42,642 nt of DNA, taken from assembly GCF_001083795.1 (NCBI RefSeq), contig NZ_LAVK01000020.1:1-42642 (forward strand), in the 5' to 3' direction. Source of the stretch: Streptomyces sp. SBT349. GTDB taxonomy: Bacteria > Actinomycetota > Actinomycetes > Streptomycetales > Streptomycetaceae. The position numbers and the translations under genes were made by a program. Below are positions 27,825 through 35,970 of this stretch, piece by piece; the first letter of the stretch is position 1, and each line of letters starts with the position of its first letter. Below the pieces are notes generated by a model, which saw only the letters and a list, made by a program, of their open reading frames with translations, did not search any database and was not told the DNA's origin.

Positions 27825-29819
27825 TCACGCCTCGTCGGAGATGAAGTACTGCTCGGGGTTGGTCGGGCCGGGGGCCTGGTAGGCCACGGCGCCGGTGAAG
27901 GAGTCCGGCACGTTGTGGAAGCTCGTCTTCACTACCCCGTACTCGGTCGGCGGGGTGGAGATCCCGATGTAGTAGAACTCTTCCTTCGTGATCTCCAGGA
28001 TCTGCCGGGCGAGGCTGGTCGCCTCCTCCGGGTCGAAGGTCAGGCGCATCTCGTCGAAGAGCTCCAGCTGCCGCCTGACCCGCTCGGGCGGCTCCGAGCC
28101 GTCGCGGCCCGAGCGGGTGTACCACTTGGCCCACTCGGAGGCGAAACGCGAGGAGCCGCGCGGGTTGGAGGGCAGGTAGTAGTGGTTGCCGCCGGCGCCG
28201 GTGCGGATGTCGAACGGGCCGCCGGTCCAGGTGGCCAGCTCGGACTCGCCCGCCTCGACCCGTTCCCAGTAGAGCGTCTCGGCCATCCGCTGGATGGTCA
28301 CCTCGACGCCCACCTCCCGCCAGTCGGAGCGGATCAGGTCCAGCGCGTCGACCTGGTCGGCGTAGTCGGAGACCACGAGCACGTTCAACGAGAGGGACCC
28401 GCCGTCCGCGCGCCGCCGGATGCCGCCGCCGTCGCGCTCGGTGAAGCCGGCCCGGTCCAGGTACTCGTTCGCCAGGTCCACGTCGTAGGCCGTGTACTGC
28501 TCGCCGAGCTCCGCGTCGTGCAGGTCGCTGCCGGGGATGGGCGCGCACTGCCAGGGCTGGCCCTGCCCCCCGTAGATGGTGTCGATGATCTTCTGCCGGT
28601 CGATCGCGTGGGACAGGCCGATCCGGACGTCCTTGTCGGCGAGGATCGCGCGCAGACCCGCGTCGGGGTGGGTCCGGTTGAAGCCGATGATCATCGTGTT
28701 GACCGTCTCGGGGACGAGGTCGACCAGCTCGTAGCCGCCCTCGTCCTGGCTGTCGGCGATCACCGGCTTGTTGCGGATGGTGCCGAAGTGGTAAAGCTGC
28801 ATGTCCAGGTCGCCGTTGGAGACCTTGAGCACCTCGACCTCGACGTCCTCCACCACCTCGCACACCATCTTGTCGATGTAGGGCAGCTGGCTGCCGTCGG
28901 GATCGACCTTCCAGTAGTACGGATTGCGCTCGGCGACCACGGAGGAGCCCTCGCCGACCTGGTTCCTCGCCAGCCAGCCGTTGAGCGTGGGGAGTTCGGG
29001 GTTCGACCACGGCTCGACCTGGACCGCGATGTAGTCGACCCACCGGTTGAACCCGGCGTCCTGGGCCACGCGCTCCGCGTTCTCGTTGTACTTGGCGTGG
29101 ATCTGCTTCAGGTAGTGCTTGGGCAGGCACATCACCGCGCCCGAGGTGCCGGCGATCTGCTCCAGGAAGCCCGCCTTGGGCTCCTCGTAGACGTAGCGCA
29201 CGGTGTGCTCGTCCACCTTCTCGAAGCGCGCCGGCTGCCCGGAGCGGGAGAGCCACAGCTCGTAGATCGAGTCCGGGTGGAGCTCGGGGTAGACGTTGTA
29301 GTCGTTGAAGGCGAAGTCGAAGTCGTCCGCGGTGACGGGCTCGCCGTCGGACCACCTCAGGCCCCGGCGCAGGGTGAAGACGTACTCCCGGCCGCCGTCG
29401 ACCACCTCGAAGCCCTCGCAGACGTTCGGCAGGATCTCGGTGGCGGCCGACCCCTCCCAGTGCGGCGCCCAGCGCACCAGCGGCTCGTAGCCGAGGGTGC
29501 GGCGCAGCCAGGGCAGGTCCTCCTGGGTGAGCATCGCCGAGTGCCAGGTGCCGCCGTAGACGCCGGTCCGCTCCAGCGGCTGGACGACCAGCGGGCTGGC
29601 GGGCAGGCGTTCCTCCACCGGGGGCAGCTCGCCGCGCTCGACCCGCTCGCGCAGCGAGGGCGCCTCCTTCCCCTTCGGCCCGGAGCTGCTGTCCTCGCCC
29701 GCGGGATCGGTGTCGAAGAAGCCGCAGCCGGACGCGGTGGCGACCACGAACAGCCCGACACCGCCGCGCAGCAGGTCCCGTCTGTGCAGGGCCCGGCCTG
29801 ATATCCGTTCAGGTGTCAT
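27825..29819 (-). CDS. Family-5 solute-binding lipoprotein of the ABC importer
   Basis: A 664-residue SBP_bac_5 protein that captures the substrate for the adjacent permeases. The N-terminus has a twin-arginine motif (R13-R14-D-L-L) and ends at a lipobox-like ATASGC with C32, so it is probably a Tat-exported lipoprotein. The family-typical DGEPVTADDFDFAF segment is present. It is about 120 residues longer than peptide-binding DppA/OppA, and large members of this family commonly bind oligosaccharides (inference). I choose ATG 29819, which overlaps the lyase gene by 11 bases, because AAGGAG lies 7 bases upstream; the frame is open further upstream. Confidence 0.88.
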   Translation of the reverse strand: MTPERISGRALHRRDLLRGGVGLFVVATASGCGFFDTDPAGEDSSSGPKGKEAPSLRERVERGELPPVEERLPASPLVVQPLERTGVYGGTWHSAMLTQEDLPWLRRTLGYEPLVRWAPHWEGSAATEILPNVCEGFEVVDGGREYVFTLRRGLRWSDGEPVTADDFDFAFNDYNVYPELHPDSIYELWLSRSGQPARFEKVDEHTVRYVYEEPKAGFLEQIAGTSGAVMCLPKHYLKQIHAKYNENAERVAQDAGFNRWVDYIAVQVEPWSNPELPTLNGWLARNQVGEGSSVVAERNPYYWKVDPDGSQLPYIDKMVCEVVEDVEVEVLKVSNGDLDMQLYHFGTIRNKPVIADSQDEGGYELVDLVPETVNTMIIGFNRTHPDAGLRAILADKDVRIGLSHAIDRQKIIDTIYGGQGQPWQCAPIPGSDLHDAELGEQYTAYDVDLANEYLDRAGFTERDGGGIRRRADGGSLSLNVLVVSDYADQVDALDLIRSDWREVGVEVTIQRMAETLYWERVEAGESELATWTGGPFDIRTGAGGNHYYLPSNPRGSSRFASEWAKWYTRSGRDGSEPPERVRRQLELFDEMRLTFDPEEATSLARQILEITKEEFYYIGISTPPTEYGVVKTSFHNVPDSFTGAVAYQAPGPTNPEQYFISDEA

Positions 29820-30771
29820 CTCCACGCTCCTTCGCGGGAACCGCCGACTCCAGCTCACGGACCATCGGCACCACCGTCGAGGAGAGGCGCCGCCGCTCCT
29901 CGGCGTCGAGGAGCGCCAAGGGCTCCGCGGCGTGGTCGGCGTCGATGTGGCCGAGTTCGGCGAGGACGAACTTGTAGGTGCTGACGGCCGTGGAGAGGGT
30001 CGGCGCCCGGCGTGCCAGGCGCATCGCCTCCAGGAGGTCGTCGAGCTGGTCCTGCATCAGCCGGGCCCGCTCCCAGTCGCCGGCCCGCGCGGCGTCGTAC
30101 AGGGCCACGAGGTGCCGGGGGGTCAGGTTGGCCAGCGAGGAGGTGACCCCGGAGGCGCCCACGAACAGGGAGATGTCGCTCACGGCGCTGCCGCCGGTGA
30201 AGCACCGCAGCGGCGAGCCGGCAGCGGCGGCGCGGCGCACCAGCCGCCGGAACCAGGCCATGTCGCCGTCGCTGTCCTTGATGCCGGCGAGCACCCCCTC
30301 CCGGGCCAGCGACACCACGCAGTCCGCCGTCAGCGCGAGCTTGGTCAGCCGCGGCATGTGGTAGGCGAGGATCGGGAAGCCGACGGCCTCGGCGACCCGG
30401 CGGTAGTGGTCGCGATGCTCCTCGCGGGTGAACTCGGCGAAGTAGGGCGCGATGACGGAGACCTGGTCCGCGCCGGCCTCCACCGCGGCCCGCGCGTGGC
30501 GGACGGTGAGCCGGGTCGCGGTGTCGCCCACGTGGGCCACCACGGGCGCGCGGCCCGCGGCGGCCCCGGCCGCGACCCGGACGGCGACGGCGCGCTCACC
30601 CGCGTCCAGGGCGTGGAACTCGCCGGTGGTGCCGTTCATCCAGAGCCCGTGGACACCGGAGTCGAACAGGTGCCGCAGGTGGCATTCCAGCGAGCGGGTG
30701 TCGACCGCCCCGTCCGGGCTCATGGGCAGGATGACAGGGGCGATGACGCCATGAAGATTCCGGAACGGCAT
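29809..30771 (-). CDS. DapA/NanA-superfamily lyase or dehydratase
   Basis: A 320-residue (beta/alpha)8 class I enzyme that forms a Schiff base with a 2-keto acid. The lysine is K165 (AGIKDSDGD) and the tyrosine Y137 (AYHMP), the same numbers as in E. coli NanA; the NGTTGE carboxylate-binding loop is at 46-51. The NanA residues that bind the sialic acid tail (GYDE region) are replaced by GGSAVSD, so it is probably not a sialic acid lyase. Cleavage or dehydration of another 2-keto-3-deoxy acid (from galacturonate, L-rhamnose, Kdo or Dha) is likelier. ATG 30771 is preferred with GGGG 5 bases upstream; GTG 30777 is an alternative. It heads the nine-gene importer operon behind a predicted GntR site. 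Confidence 0.82.
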   Translation of the reverse strand: MPFRNLHGVIAPVILPMSPDGAVDTRSLECHLRHLFDSGVHGLWMNGTTGEFHALDAGERAVAVRVAAGAAAGRAPVVAHVGDTATRLTVRHARAAVEAGADQVSVIAPYFAEFTREEHRDHYRRVAEAVGFPILAYHMPRLTKLALTADCVVSLAREGVLAGIKDSDGDMAWFRRLVRRAAAAGSPLRCFTGGSAVSDISLFVGASGVTSSLANLTPRHLVALYDAARAGDWERARLMQDQLDDLLEAMRLARRAPTLSTAVSTYKFVLAELGHIDADHAAEPLALLDAEERRRLSSTVVPMVRELESAVPAKERGDDT

Positions 30772-30793
30772 AGGCACCCCAGAGGCATGTCAG

Positions 30794-30803
30794 CGGTATG
30801 CCA
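30794..30803. promoter_or_regulatory. Predicted GntR operator, site B
   Basis: CGGTATGCCA, close to the FadR-type palindrome TGGTATACCA. It lies directly downstream of the predicted -10 of the importer operon, where binding would block initiation. Confidence 0.6.
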
Positions 30804-30805
30804 TG

Positions 30806-30834
30806 AGTGTGCAGGGCGGGTAATATAGCGTCAA
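30806..30834 (-). promoter_or_regulatory. Promoter of the nine-gene importer operon
   Basis: Read on the minus strand: -35 TTGACG (30834-30829), 17 bases, -10 CACACT (30811-30806). Transcription should start near 30799, inside site B. The 205 bases between the lyase and the GntR gene hold this promoter and sites B and C; I see no clear GntR promoter boxes. Confidence 0.55.
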
Positions 30835-30898
30835 CCCTCGTGCCACCGGATTCTGCTCGGCGGCGGGACAGGAGCGGGGCAGACGACCGATCGACCAG

Positions 30899-30908
30899 CG
30901 GCATACCA
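30899..30908. promoter_or_regulatory. Predicted GntR operator, site C
   Basis: CGGCATACCA, the reverse-orientation form of the motif at site B, located 68 bases before the GntR start codon. It is the natural autoregulatory site. Confidence 0.55.
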
Positions 30909-30976
30909 TGAGCCCCAGCCGGAGGGGGCCGGGCCGAGCGCCCGGACACCCCGTCGTGGAGCGCCAGGGAGGCGGC

Positions 30977-31708
30977 ATGATCTCACCGAGAACGACATCG
31001 GCCCAGCAGGGGTCGGCGGCCTCGTCCGCGGCGCCCGCCGCCGAGAGCCTGGAGAACCACGCGCGCAGGGCCCTGGTGGAGTGGCTGACGAAGGAGCGGC
31101 CCGCCCCGGGCCAGCCCGTGCCGGTGCGCGAGTTCGCCCGGCGGCTCGGCATGAGCCGCACCCCCGTCCGCAGCGCGGTGGGACGCCTGTACGAGCGGGG
31201 CCTGCTGGCGTACGACGCCACCGCCGGCTTCACGGTGGCGATCCCCTCGCTCTCCAGCATCTACGAGCTCTTCGAGCTGAGGCTGATGCTGGAGTCGCAC
31301 AGCCTGCGGCTCTTCGCGGAGCGCACCGACCGGGAGCCTCCCGCGCGGCTGCGTGAACTGGTCGACGAGGCCGAGGAGTTGTCCCGGCTGTCGCTGCGCG
31401 ACCCGGAGCGGTACATCGAGTTCCGGGAGAACGACGGCGCCTTCCACCGCGCCCTGGTCGAGCTGGGCGGCCTGCCCATGATGCTGGACCTTCACGACGA
31501 CCTGCACCTGAGCATCCACGTCACGCGCACCGGCATGGAGGCCCCCATCACCGCCTCCCGCCTGAACGCCGCCGTCTCCGAGCACCGCGCGATCGTGGAC
31601 GCGCTGGAGAGTGGTGACCGGCTCGGCGCCCGGGAGCTGCTGGAGGCGCACATCCTCCGGGTGCGCGACCAGACCATCGCCTTCCTCGCCCGACCCAGGA
31701 TGGAGTGA
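30977..31708 (+). CDS. GntR-family regulator with FCD domain
   Basis: A 243-residue regulator. Residues about 25-95 form the GntR winged helix (VREFARRLGMSRTPVRSAVGRL, then GLLAYDATAGFTV). Residues about 100-230 form the all-helical FCD ligand domain (ELRLMLES; NDGAFHRALVELGG; VSEHRAIVDALESGD; AHILRVRDQ) that in relatives binds small acids through a metal site. The start is ATG 30977 because AGGGAGG lies at 30966-30972; the frame continues upstream to 30908. It is divergent from the importer operon and immediately followed by a GH127 gene. YGGYATRCCA sites next to it and before the sugar-binding protein at 18.2 kb mark a likely regulon. A keto-acid product of pectin breakdown would be a plausible inducer. 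Confidence 0.9.
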   Translation: MISPRTTSAQQGSAASSAAPAAESLENHARRALVEWLTKERPAPGQPVPVREFARRLGMSRTPVRSAVGRLYERGLLAYDATAGFTVAIPSLSSIYELFELRLMLESHSLRLFAERTDREPPARLRELVDEAEELSRLSLRDPERYIEFRENDGAFHRALVELGGLPMMLDLHDDLHLSIHVTRTGMEAPITASRLNAAVSEHRAIVDALESGDRLGARELLEAHILRVRDQTIAFLARPRME

Positions 31709-31715
31709 ACGCCCC

Positions 31716-33653
31716 ATGGACGGACCCGCTCTCCCCTCCCCCACCGCCCTGACGACCCACCGGCCGCCGAGGCCGTCCCACCTGCGGCTGACCGGCGGTC
31801 CCTGGCTGCGCTGGCAGCGGGTCAACCGCGAGGTGAGCCTGCCGCTGGCGCTGGAGTGGCTGGAGAAGGCCGGCAACCTGCGCAACCTGCGGATCGCCGC
31901 GGGCGAGGCGGAGGGCGAGTACCGCGGCCCGGTGTACATGGACTCGGACGTCCACAAGATCCTCGAATCGGCCGCCTGGGAGCTGGGCCACGGCCCGGAC
32001 GCCGCCCTGTCGGACTTCCTCGCGCGCACCGCGGGCCTGCTGGAACGGGCTCAGGAGGAGGGCGGCTACCTCGACTCCCACTACCAGGTGGCCCAGCCGG
32101 ACGGGCGCTGGACCCGGCTGGTGGACAGCCACGAGACGTACTGCGCGGGGCACCTGATGCAGGCGGCGGTGGCCGCGCACCGCGCCGGCGCGGACCCGGA
32201 CGGGCGGCTGCTGGCGGTGGCCCGGCGCTTCGCCGACCTCCTGGCCGACACCTTCCTCCCCGGCCCGGGGCCCGGGCTGGACGGCCACCCGGAGGCGGAG
32301 ACCGCGCTGGTGGAGCTGTACCGGGTGACGGGCGAACGGCGGTACCTGGAGCTGGCCTCCGCGTTCGTCGATCGCCGGGGCCACGGCCTGGTCGGCCGGC
32401 ACAAGCACGGCTCGGCCCACCGGCAGGACCACCTGCCGGTGCGCGAGGCACCGACGCTGACCGGGCACGCGGTGCGCGGCCTCTACCTGGAGGCGGGGGT
32501 CGTCGACGTCGCGGCGGAGACGGGCGACGCGGCGCTGCTCGCGGCCTCCGCCGCCCGCTGGGCGGACATGGCGGCCACGAGGACGGCGCTGACCGGCGGG
32601 CTCGGCTCGCGGCAGGTGGGCGAGGTCTTCGGGGAGCGCTACGAACTCCCGCCCGACCTGGCCTACAACGAGACCTGCGCGTCGGCCGCGAGCGTCCAGT
32701 GGAGCTGGCGGCTGCTGCTGGCCACCGGGGAGGCCCGGTACGCCGACTTGATCGAGCGCACGCTGTACAACGCCTTCGGCGCGGCTCGTTCCGCCGACGG
32801 CCGGCGGTACTACAAGGGCAACCCGCTGCAACGCCGGGCGGACCACGCGGAGGCGGTCGGCGATCCGCGCTGCCGCGACGAGTGGTTCTTCTCGGCCTGC
32901 TGCCCGCCGGCCGTCACGCGCCTGGTCGGCTCGCTCGAACACTACGCGGTGACGGTCTCCCAGGACGCCGGTCAACCCGCCCTCCACCTCCACCAGTTCG
33001 CGCCCCTGGAGCTGTCCTGCCCGCTGGCCGGCGGCGGCCTCGGGCTGCGCGTGGAGACCGGCTACCCCTGGGAGGGCGGCGTCGCGGTCACCGTCACGCA
33101 GGCGCCCCCCGAGCCGTGGGCGCTCGCCCTGCGGATACCCCCGTGGAGCGCGCGGACCTCGCTGGAGGTGAACGGCGAGCGCCGCCCCGTCGAACGCGAC
33201 GAGCGGGGCTACGCCGTGCTGCGCCGCCTCTGGCGCCCCGGCGACACGGTCACGCTCCACCTGGACGTGGCGCCCAGGCTGACCGTGCCGCACCCGCGGG
33301 TGGACGCCGTCCGCGGGTGCGTGGCGGTCGAGCGCGGGCCGCTGGTCTACTGCTTCGAGCAGGTCGACCAGGAGGCGGGCACCGAGGTGGACGACCTGGC
33401 GCTGCCGCCCGGCGTCACGTTCACGGAGCACGCGCGCGAGGACCTCGACGGGGCCGGACGCACCGTGGTGCTGCGGGCCGAGGCGGTGGCCGTCACGGGC
33501 GAGCACGAGGCGGGGCTGCCGTACCGCAGGCACGGCGGGCCGCATGCGGCTGACCTCAGGCGGCCGACGGCCGTCACCGCGGTGCCCTACTTCCAGTGGG
33601 ACAACCGCGGCGACGGCGCGATGCGGATCTGGGTGCCGCTGCTCAGCGGTTGA
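31716..33653 (+). CDS. GH127 beta-L-arabinofuranosidase-type enzyme
   Basis: A 645-residue cytoplasmic enzyme with a complete GH127 pattern: PVYMDSDVHK, DSHETYCAGHLMQAAVA, the zinc/nucleophile residues E319-T-C321 (YNETCAS) and C395-C396 (FFSACCPP), GPLVYCFEQ and the C-terminal VTAVPYFQWDNRG. The spacing between the two cysteine motifs (74 residues) agrees with characterised beta-L-arabinofuranosidases. It should act by a cysteine-based retaining mechanism on beta-L-Araf; aceric acid hydrolases of RG-II loci are in the same family. It begins 8 bases after the GntR stop, so the two are co-transcribed. Its 3' end overlaps the convergent pectate-lyase-like gene by 11 bases. Confidence 0.92.
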   Translation: MDGPALPSPTALTTHRPPRPSHLRLTGGPWLRWQRVNREVSLPLALEWLEKAGNLRNLRIAAGEAEGEYRGPVYMDSDVHKILESAAWELGHGPDAALSDFLARTAGLLERAQEEGGYLDSHYQVAQPDGRWTRLVDSHETYCAGHLMQAAVAAHRAGADPDGRLLAVARRFADLLADTFLPGPGPGLDGHPEAETALVELYRVTGERRYLELASAFVDRRGHGLVGRHKHGSAHRQDHLPVREAPTLTGHAVRGLYLEAGVVDVAAETGDAALLAASAARWADMAATRTALTGGLGSRQVGEVFGERYELPPDLAYNETCASAASVQWSWRLLLATGEARYADLIERTLYNAFGAARSADGRRYYKGNPLQRRADHAEAVGDPRCRDEWFFSACCPPAVTRLVGSLEHYAVTVSQDAGQPALHLHQFAPLELSCPLAGGGLGLRVETGYPWEGGVAVTVTQAPPEPWALALRIPPWSARTSLEVNGERRPVERDERGYAVLRRLWRPGDTVTLHLDVAPRLTVPHPRVDAVRGCVAVERGPLVYCFEQVDQEAGTEVDDLALPPGVTFTEHAREDLDGAGRTVVLRAEAVAVTGEHEAGLPYRRHGGPHAADLRRPTAVTAVPYFQWDNRGDGAMRIWVPLLSG

Positions 33654-35928
33654 TCCGCACCTGGCTGAACGTGGCCGTCGTGTAGTTGGCGGTCAGGTTC
33701 GCCTCCTTGTTGGCGTCCACCACGAGCCCCGCGTAGAGGTCGGGGCCGATGGAGATCCGCTCGTAGCCCACGCGGGTCCACTGGAGGGAGTCGGGTGAGA
33801 TCTCCGCGGTGAACTCGTCGCCGCGCAGGGTCACCCGCAGCCAGTAGGGCTGGTCCTGAAGGACCTCGCCCTCCTCCCAGGGGTAGGTGCCCACGCTCAT
33901 CTCCTCGCCGGTCGAGGCGATGCGCTTGCAGACGCCGACCAGCCCGTCCGCCGAGACGGCGACGCCCATCAGGCAGAAGGCGGAGTCCTCGGTGAGGTTC
34001 TCCCGGATCATGATGCCGCCCAGCACGTCCGCGTAGACGGGGCTCACGGAGTCGACCCGGGCGATGATCTCCACCACCTCGTCGTCCGGGGCCTCGATCG
34101 GCTGGTAGACGTAGTGGAAGGAGTCCCGCCGGCCACGGATGCGGCCGGAGCCGCGCACCGTGAACTCCCCGTCGACCAGCGCCGCCGCGCCCGGGATGGG
34201 CACGTCGCCGATGTCCACGGCCGTCCAGGGCCCCAGGTCGGTGACGCGGTTGACGTGCACCGGCACCCCGCTGGAGGTGGTGGCGGTGCCGGTGCCGTCG
34301 GTGGCCAGGACCGTCAGGTAGTGCGTGCCCTCCGGCGCGTCCGGCCACGTCAGCCGGTACGGGGCGGCGGTGCTCTCGCCGAGCTTCTCCGCGCCGGCCC
34401 AGAACTCCACCCGCGCGATGCCGGCGCCCTCGTGCGCCGTCGCCTCGGCCGCGATCACCACCTCGTGGCTGCCGGACTCCGTCGTGAGGACCGTGTGCGC
34501 CGCCGGGGAGGTGATCGAGGCGGCCGGGTTGGGTGCGCCGGCGGGGCCCAGTGAGTTGAGGTAGAGCTCCAGGTGGGTGTAGCCGGTGGCCGGGTCGACC
34601 GTCGCCGCGTCGGCCGGGTCCCGCGGGTCCAGGCCGTGCGCCCGCTCCCGGTCGTCGGGGATCCCGTCGTGGTCCCGGTCGGCGGGCGGGGGCACCGCAG
34701 CCAGGGTGACCAGTCCCCCCACCTCCGTCTGGGAGTTGATCATCCGGCCCGTCCCGGCGCGCACGTCCGCGACGAGCCGGGCGTCCACGGCGTCGCGGCG
34801 CGGCAGGGTCGCGCCCGCGCCGTCGAGCACCGCCGCGTACGCCTCCTGCGGGGTCTGCCGCTCGATCTCGTCGGGGAAGGCGACGGGCTCGTCCAGCAGC
34901 GTGACCCCGCCGACGGGGATGTCCACGCCGAGCGCGTTGTCCGCGGTGATGTCGGGATGCCCCTCGATGACGTTGCCGGCGACGTGCCAGGCGCCGCCAC
35001 GCCCGGGGGCGACGAGGACGGGGGCGATCTCGGCGAGGGTGTCGGGGCCGGGCTTGTAGTAGTTGTCGGCGATGTTGACGCCGACGGCCCACTCCCCGCC
35101 GTAGCACGAGGTGTAGCCGTAGTTGTAGACCACGTTGTTGCGCAGGTCGGCCCGCAGGTCCACGTCCTCGACGAAGCTGAAGCGGGGGTTGCGGCCGCCG
35201 TTGTGGATCAGCAGGTTGTGGTGGAACGTGACGTTGTCGCCGCCCCACAGCCCGCCGTAGCCGTGCCGGCCCTTCTCGTGCGCGGACATCGTGAGCCCCT
35301 CGGCGACGATGCACCACTGCACGGTGACGTTGCGGTTCCCGTAGGTGGAACAGGTCTCGTCCACGCCCCAGCTGAAGGAGCAGTGGTCGATCACGACGTC
35401 CCGGCGCCCCTCCATCTTGAAGGTGTCGATGGGGGTGCCGAGGGCGTCGGTGCCCCGGAAGCGCAGGTGGCGCAGGATGACGTTGTCCGCCTTGATCTCC
35501 GTCTCGTTGCCCGCGACGCAGATGCCGCCGCCGGGGGCGGTCTGCCCGGCGATGGTGAGGTTGGACCCGGTGATGTCCAGGCCGCCCTCCAGGTGGATCG
35601 TCCCGGAGACCCGGAAGACCACGGTGCGATCGCCCGCGGAGACCGCCTCGCGCAGCGAGCCGGGCCCGGAGTCGGCGAGGGTGGTCACCTCGTACACCGA
35701 GCCCCCGCGGCCTCCGGTGGCATGCCGGCCGCCGCCCTGGGCGCCGGGGAACGCGGGCACGTCCGCTGCGGCGGCGTCCGCGCCGCCGGCGTCCGCCTCC
35801 CCGCGGGGCACCGCGCCGCGGGCCACGCCGCCGAAAGCGGCGGAGCCCACCAGGGTGCCGGCCGCGGTCACGAAGGCACGCCGTCCGAAGGTCATGTGCC
35901 GTGCGGCCCTTCCGTTGGTGTCGGTCAC
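33643..35928 (-). CDS. Multidomain pectate-lyase-like protein, Tat-exported
   Basis: A 761-residue secreted protein. A twin-arginine signal (R16-R17-A-F-V) is followed by a PL1/pectate-lyase-like beta-helix (about 55-380: FPGAQGGGRHATGG, VFRVSGTI, VIDHCSFSW, ADLRNNVVYNYG). Next come a calcium-type acidic linker (DRDHDGIPDD, about 416), an Ig-like domain (about 460-550) and a C-terminal concanavalin-like domain (about 555-761) that may bind carbohydrate. It should beta-eliminate polygalacturonate; lytic activity is inferred from fold only. I prefer GTG 35928, 8 bases after GAGGAG; GTG 35937 overlaps that binding site. Last gene of the CoA-transferase-to-lyase operon, 42 bases after GH95. Confidence 0.85.
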   Translation of the reverse strand: MTDTNGRAARHMTFGRRAFVTAAGTLVGSAAFGGVARGAVPRGEADAGGADAAAADVPAFPGAQGGGRHATGGRGGSVYEVTTLADSGPGSLREAVSAGDRTVVFRVSGTIHLEGGLDITGSNLTIAGQTAPGGGICVAGNETEIKADNVILRHLRFRGTDALGTPIDTFKMEGRRDVVIDHCSFSWGVDETCSTYGNRNVTVQWCIVAEGLTMSAHEKGRHGYGGLWGGDNVTFHHNLLIHNGGRNPRFSFVEDVDLRADLRNNVVYNYGYTSCYGGEWAVGVNIADNYYKPGPDTLAEIAPVLVAPGRGGAWHVAGNVIEGHPDITADNALGVDIPVGGVTLLDEPVAFPDEIERQTPQEAYAAVLDGAGATLPRRDAVDARLVADVRAGTGRMINSQTEVGGLVTLAAVPPPADRDHDGIPDDRERAHGLDPRDPADAATVDPATGYTHLELYLNSLGPAGAPNPAASITSPAAHTVLTTESGSHEVVIAAEATAHEGAGIARVEFWAGAEKLGESTAAPYRLTWPDAPEGTHYLTVLATDGTGTATTSSGVPVHVNRVTDLGPWTAVDIGDVPIPGAAALVDGEFTVRGSGRIRGRRDSFHYVYQPIEAPDDEVVEIIARVDSVSPVYADVLGGIMIRENLTEDSAFCLMGVAVSADGLVGVCKRIASTGEEMSVGTYPWEEGEVLQDQPYWLRVTLRGDEFTAEISPDSLQWTRVGYERISIGPDLYAGLVVDANKEANLTANYTTATFSQVRINR

Positions 35929-35970
35929 GTTCGTCACTCCTCTTTCGGTGGGGACGGCCCGGGGCCTTCG

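Noticed and set aside
22426-30771. A sialic acid uptake and degradation system
   Set aside because: The propeller and NanA-superfamily enzyme tempt this reading. However, the lyase lacks NanA substrate-tail residues, no NanE or NanK homologue is present, and every neighbour is plant-glycan related.
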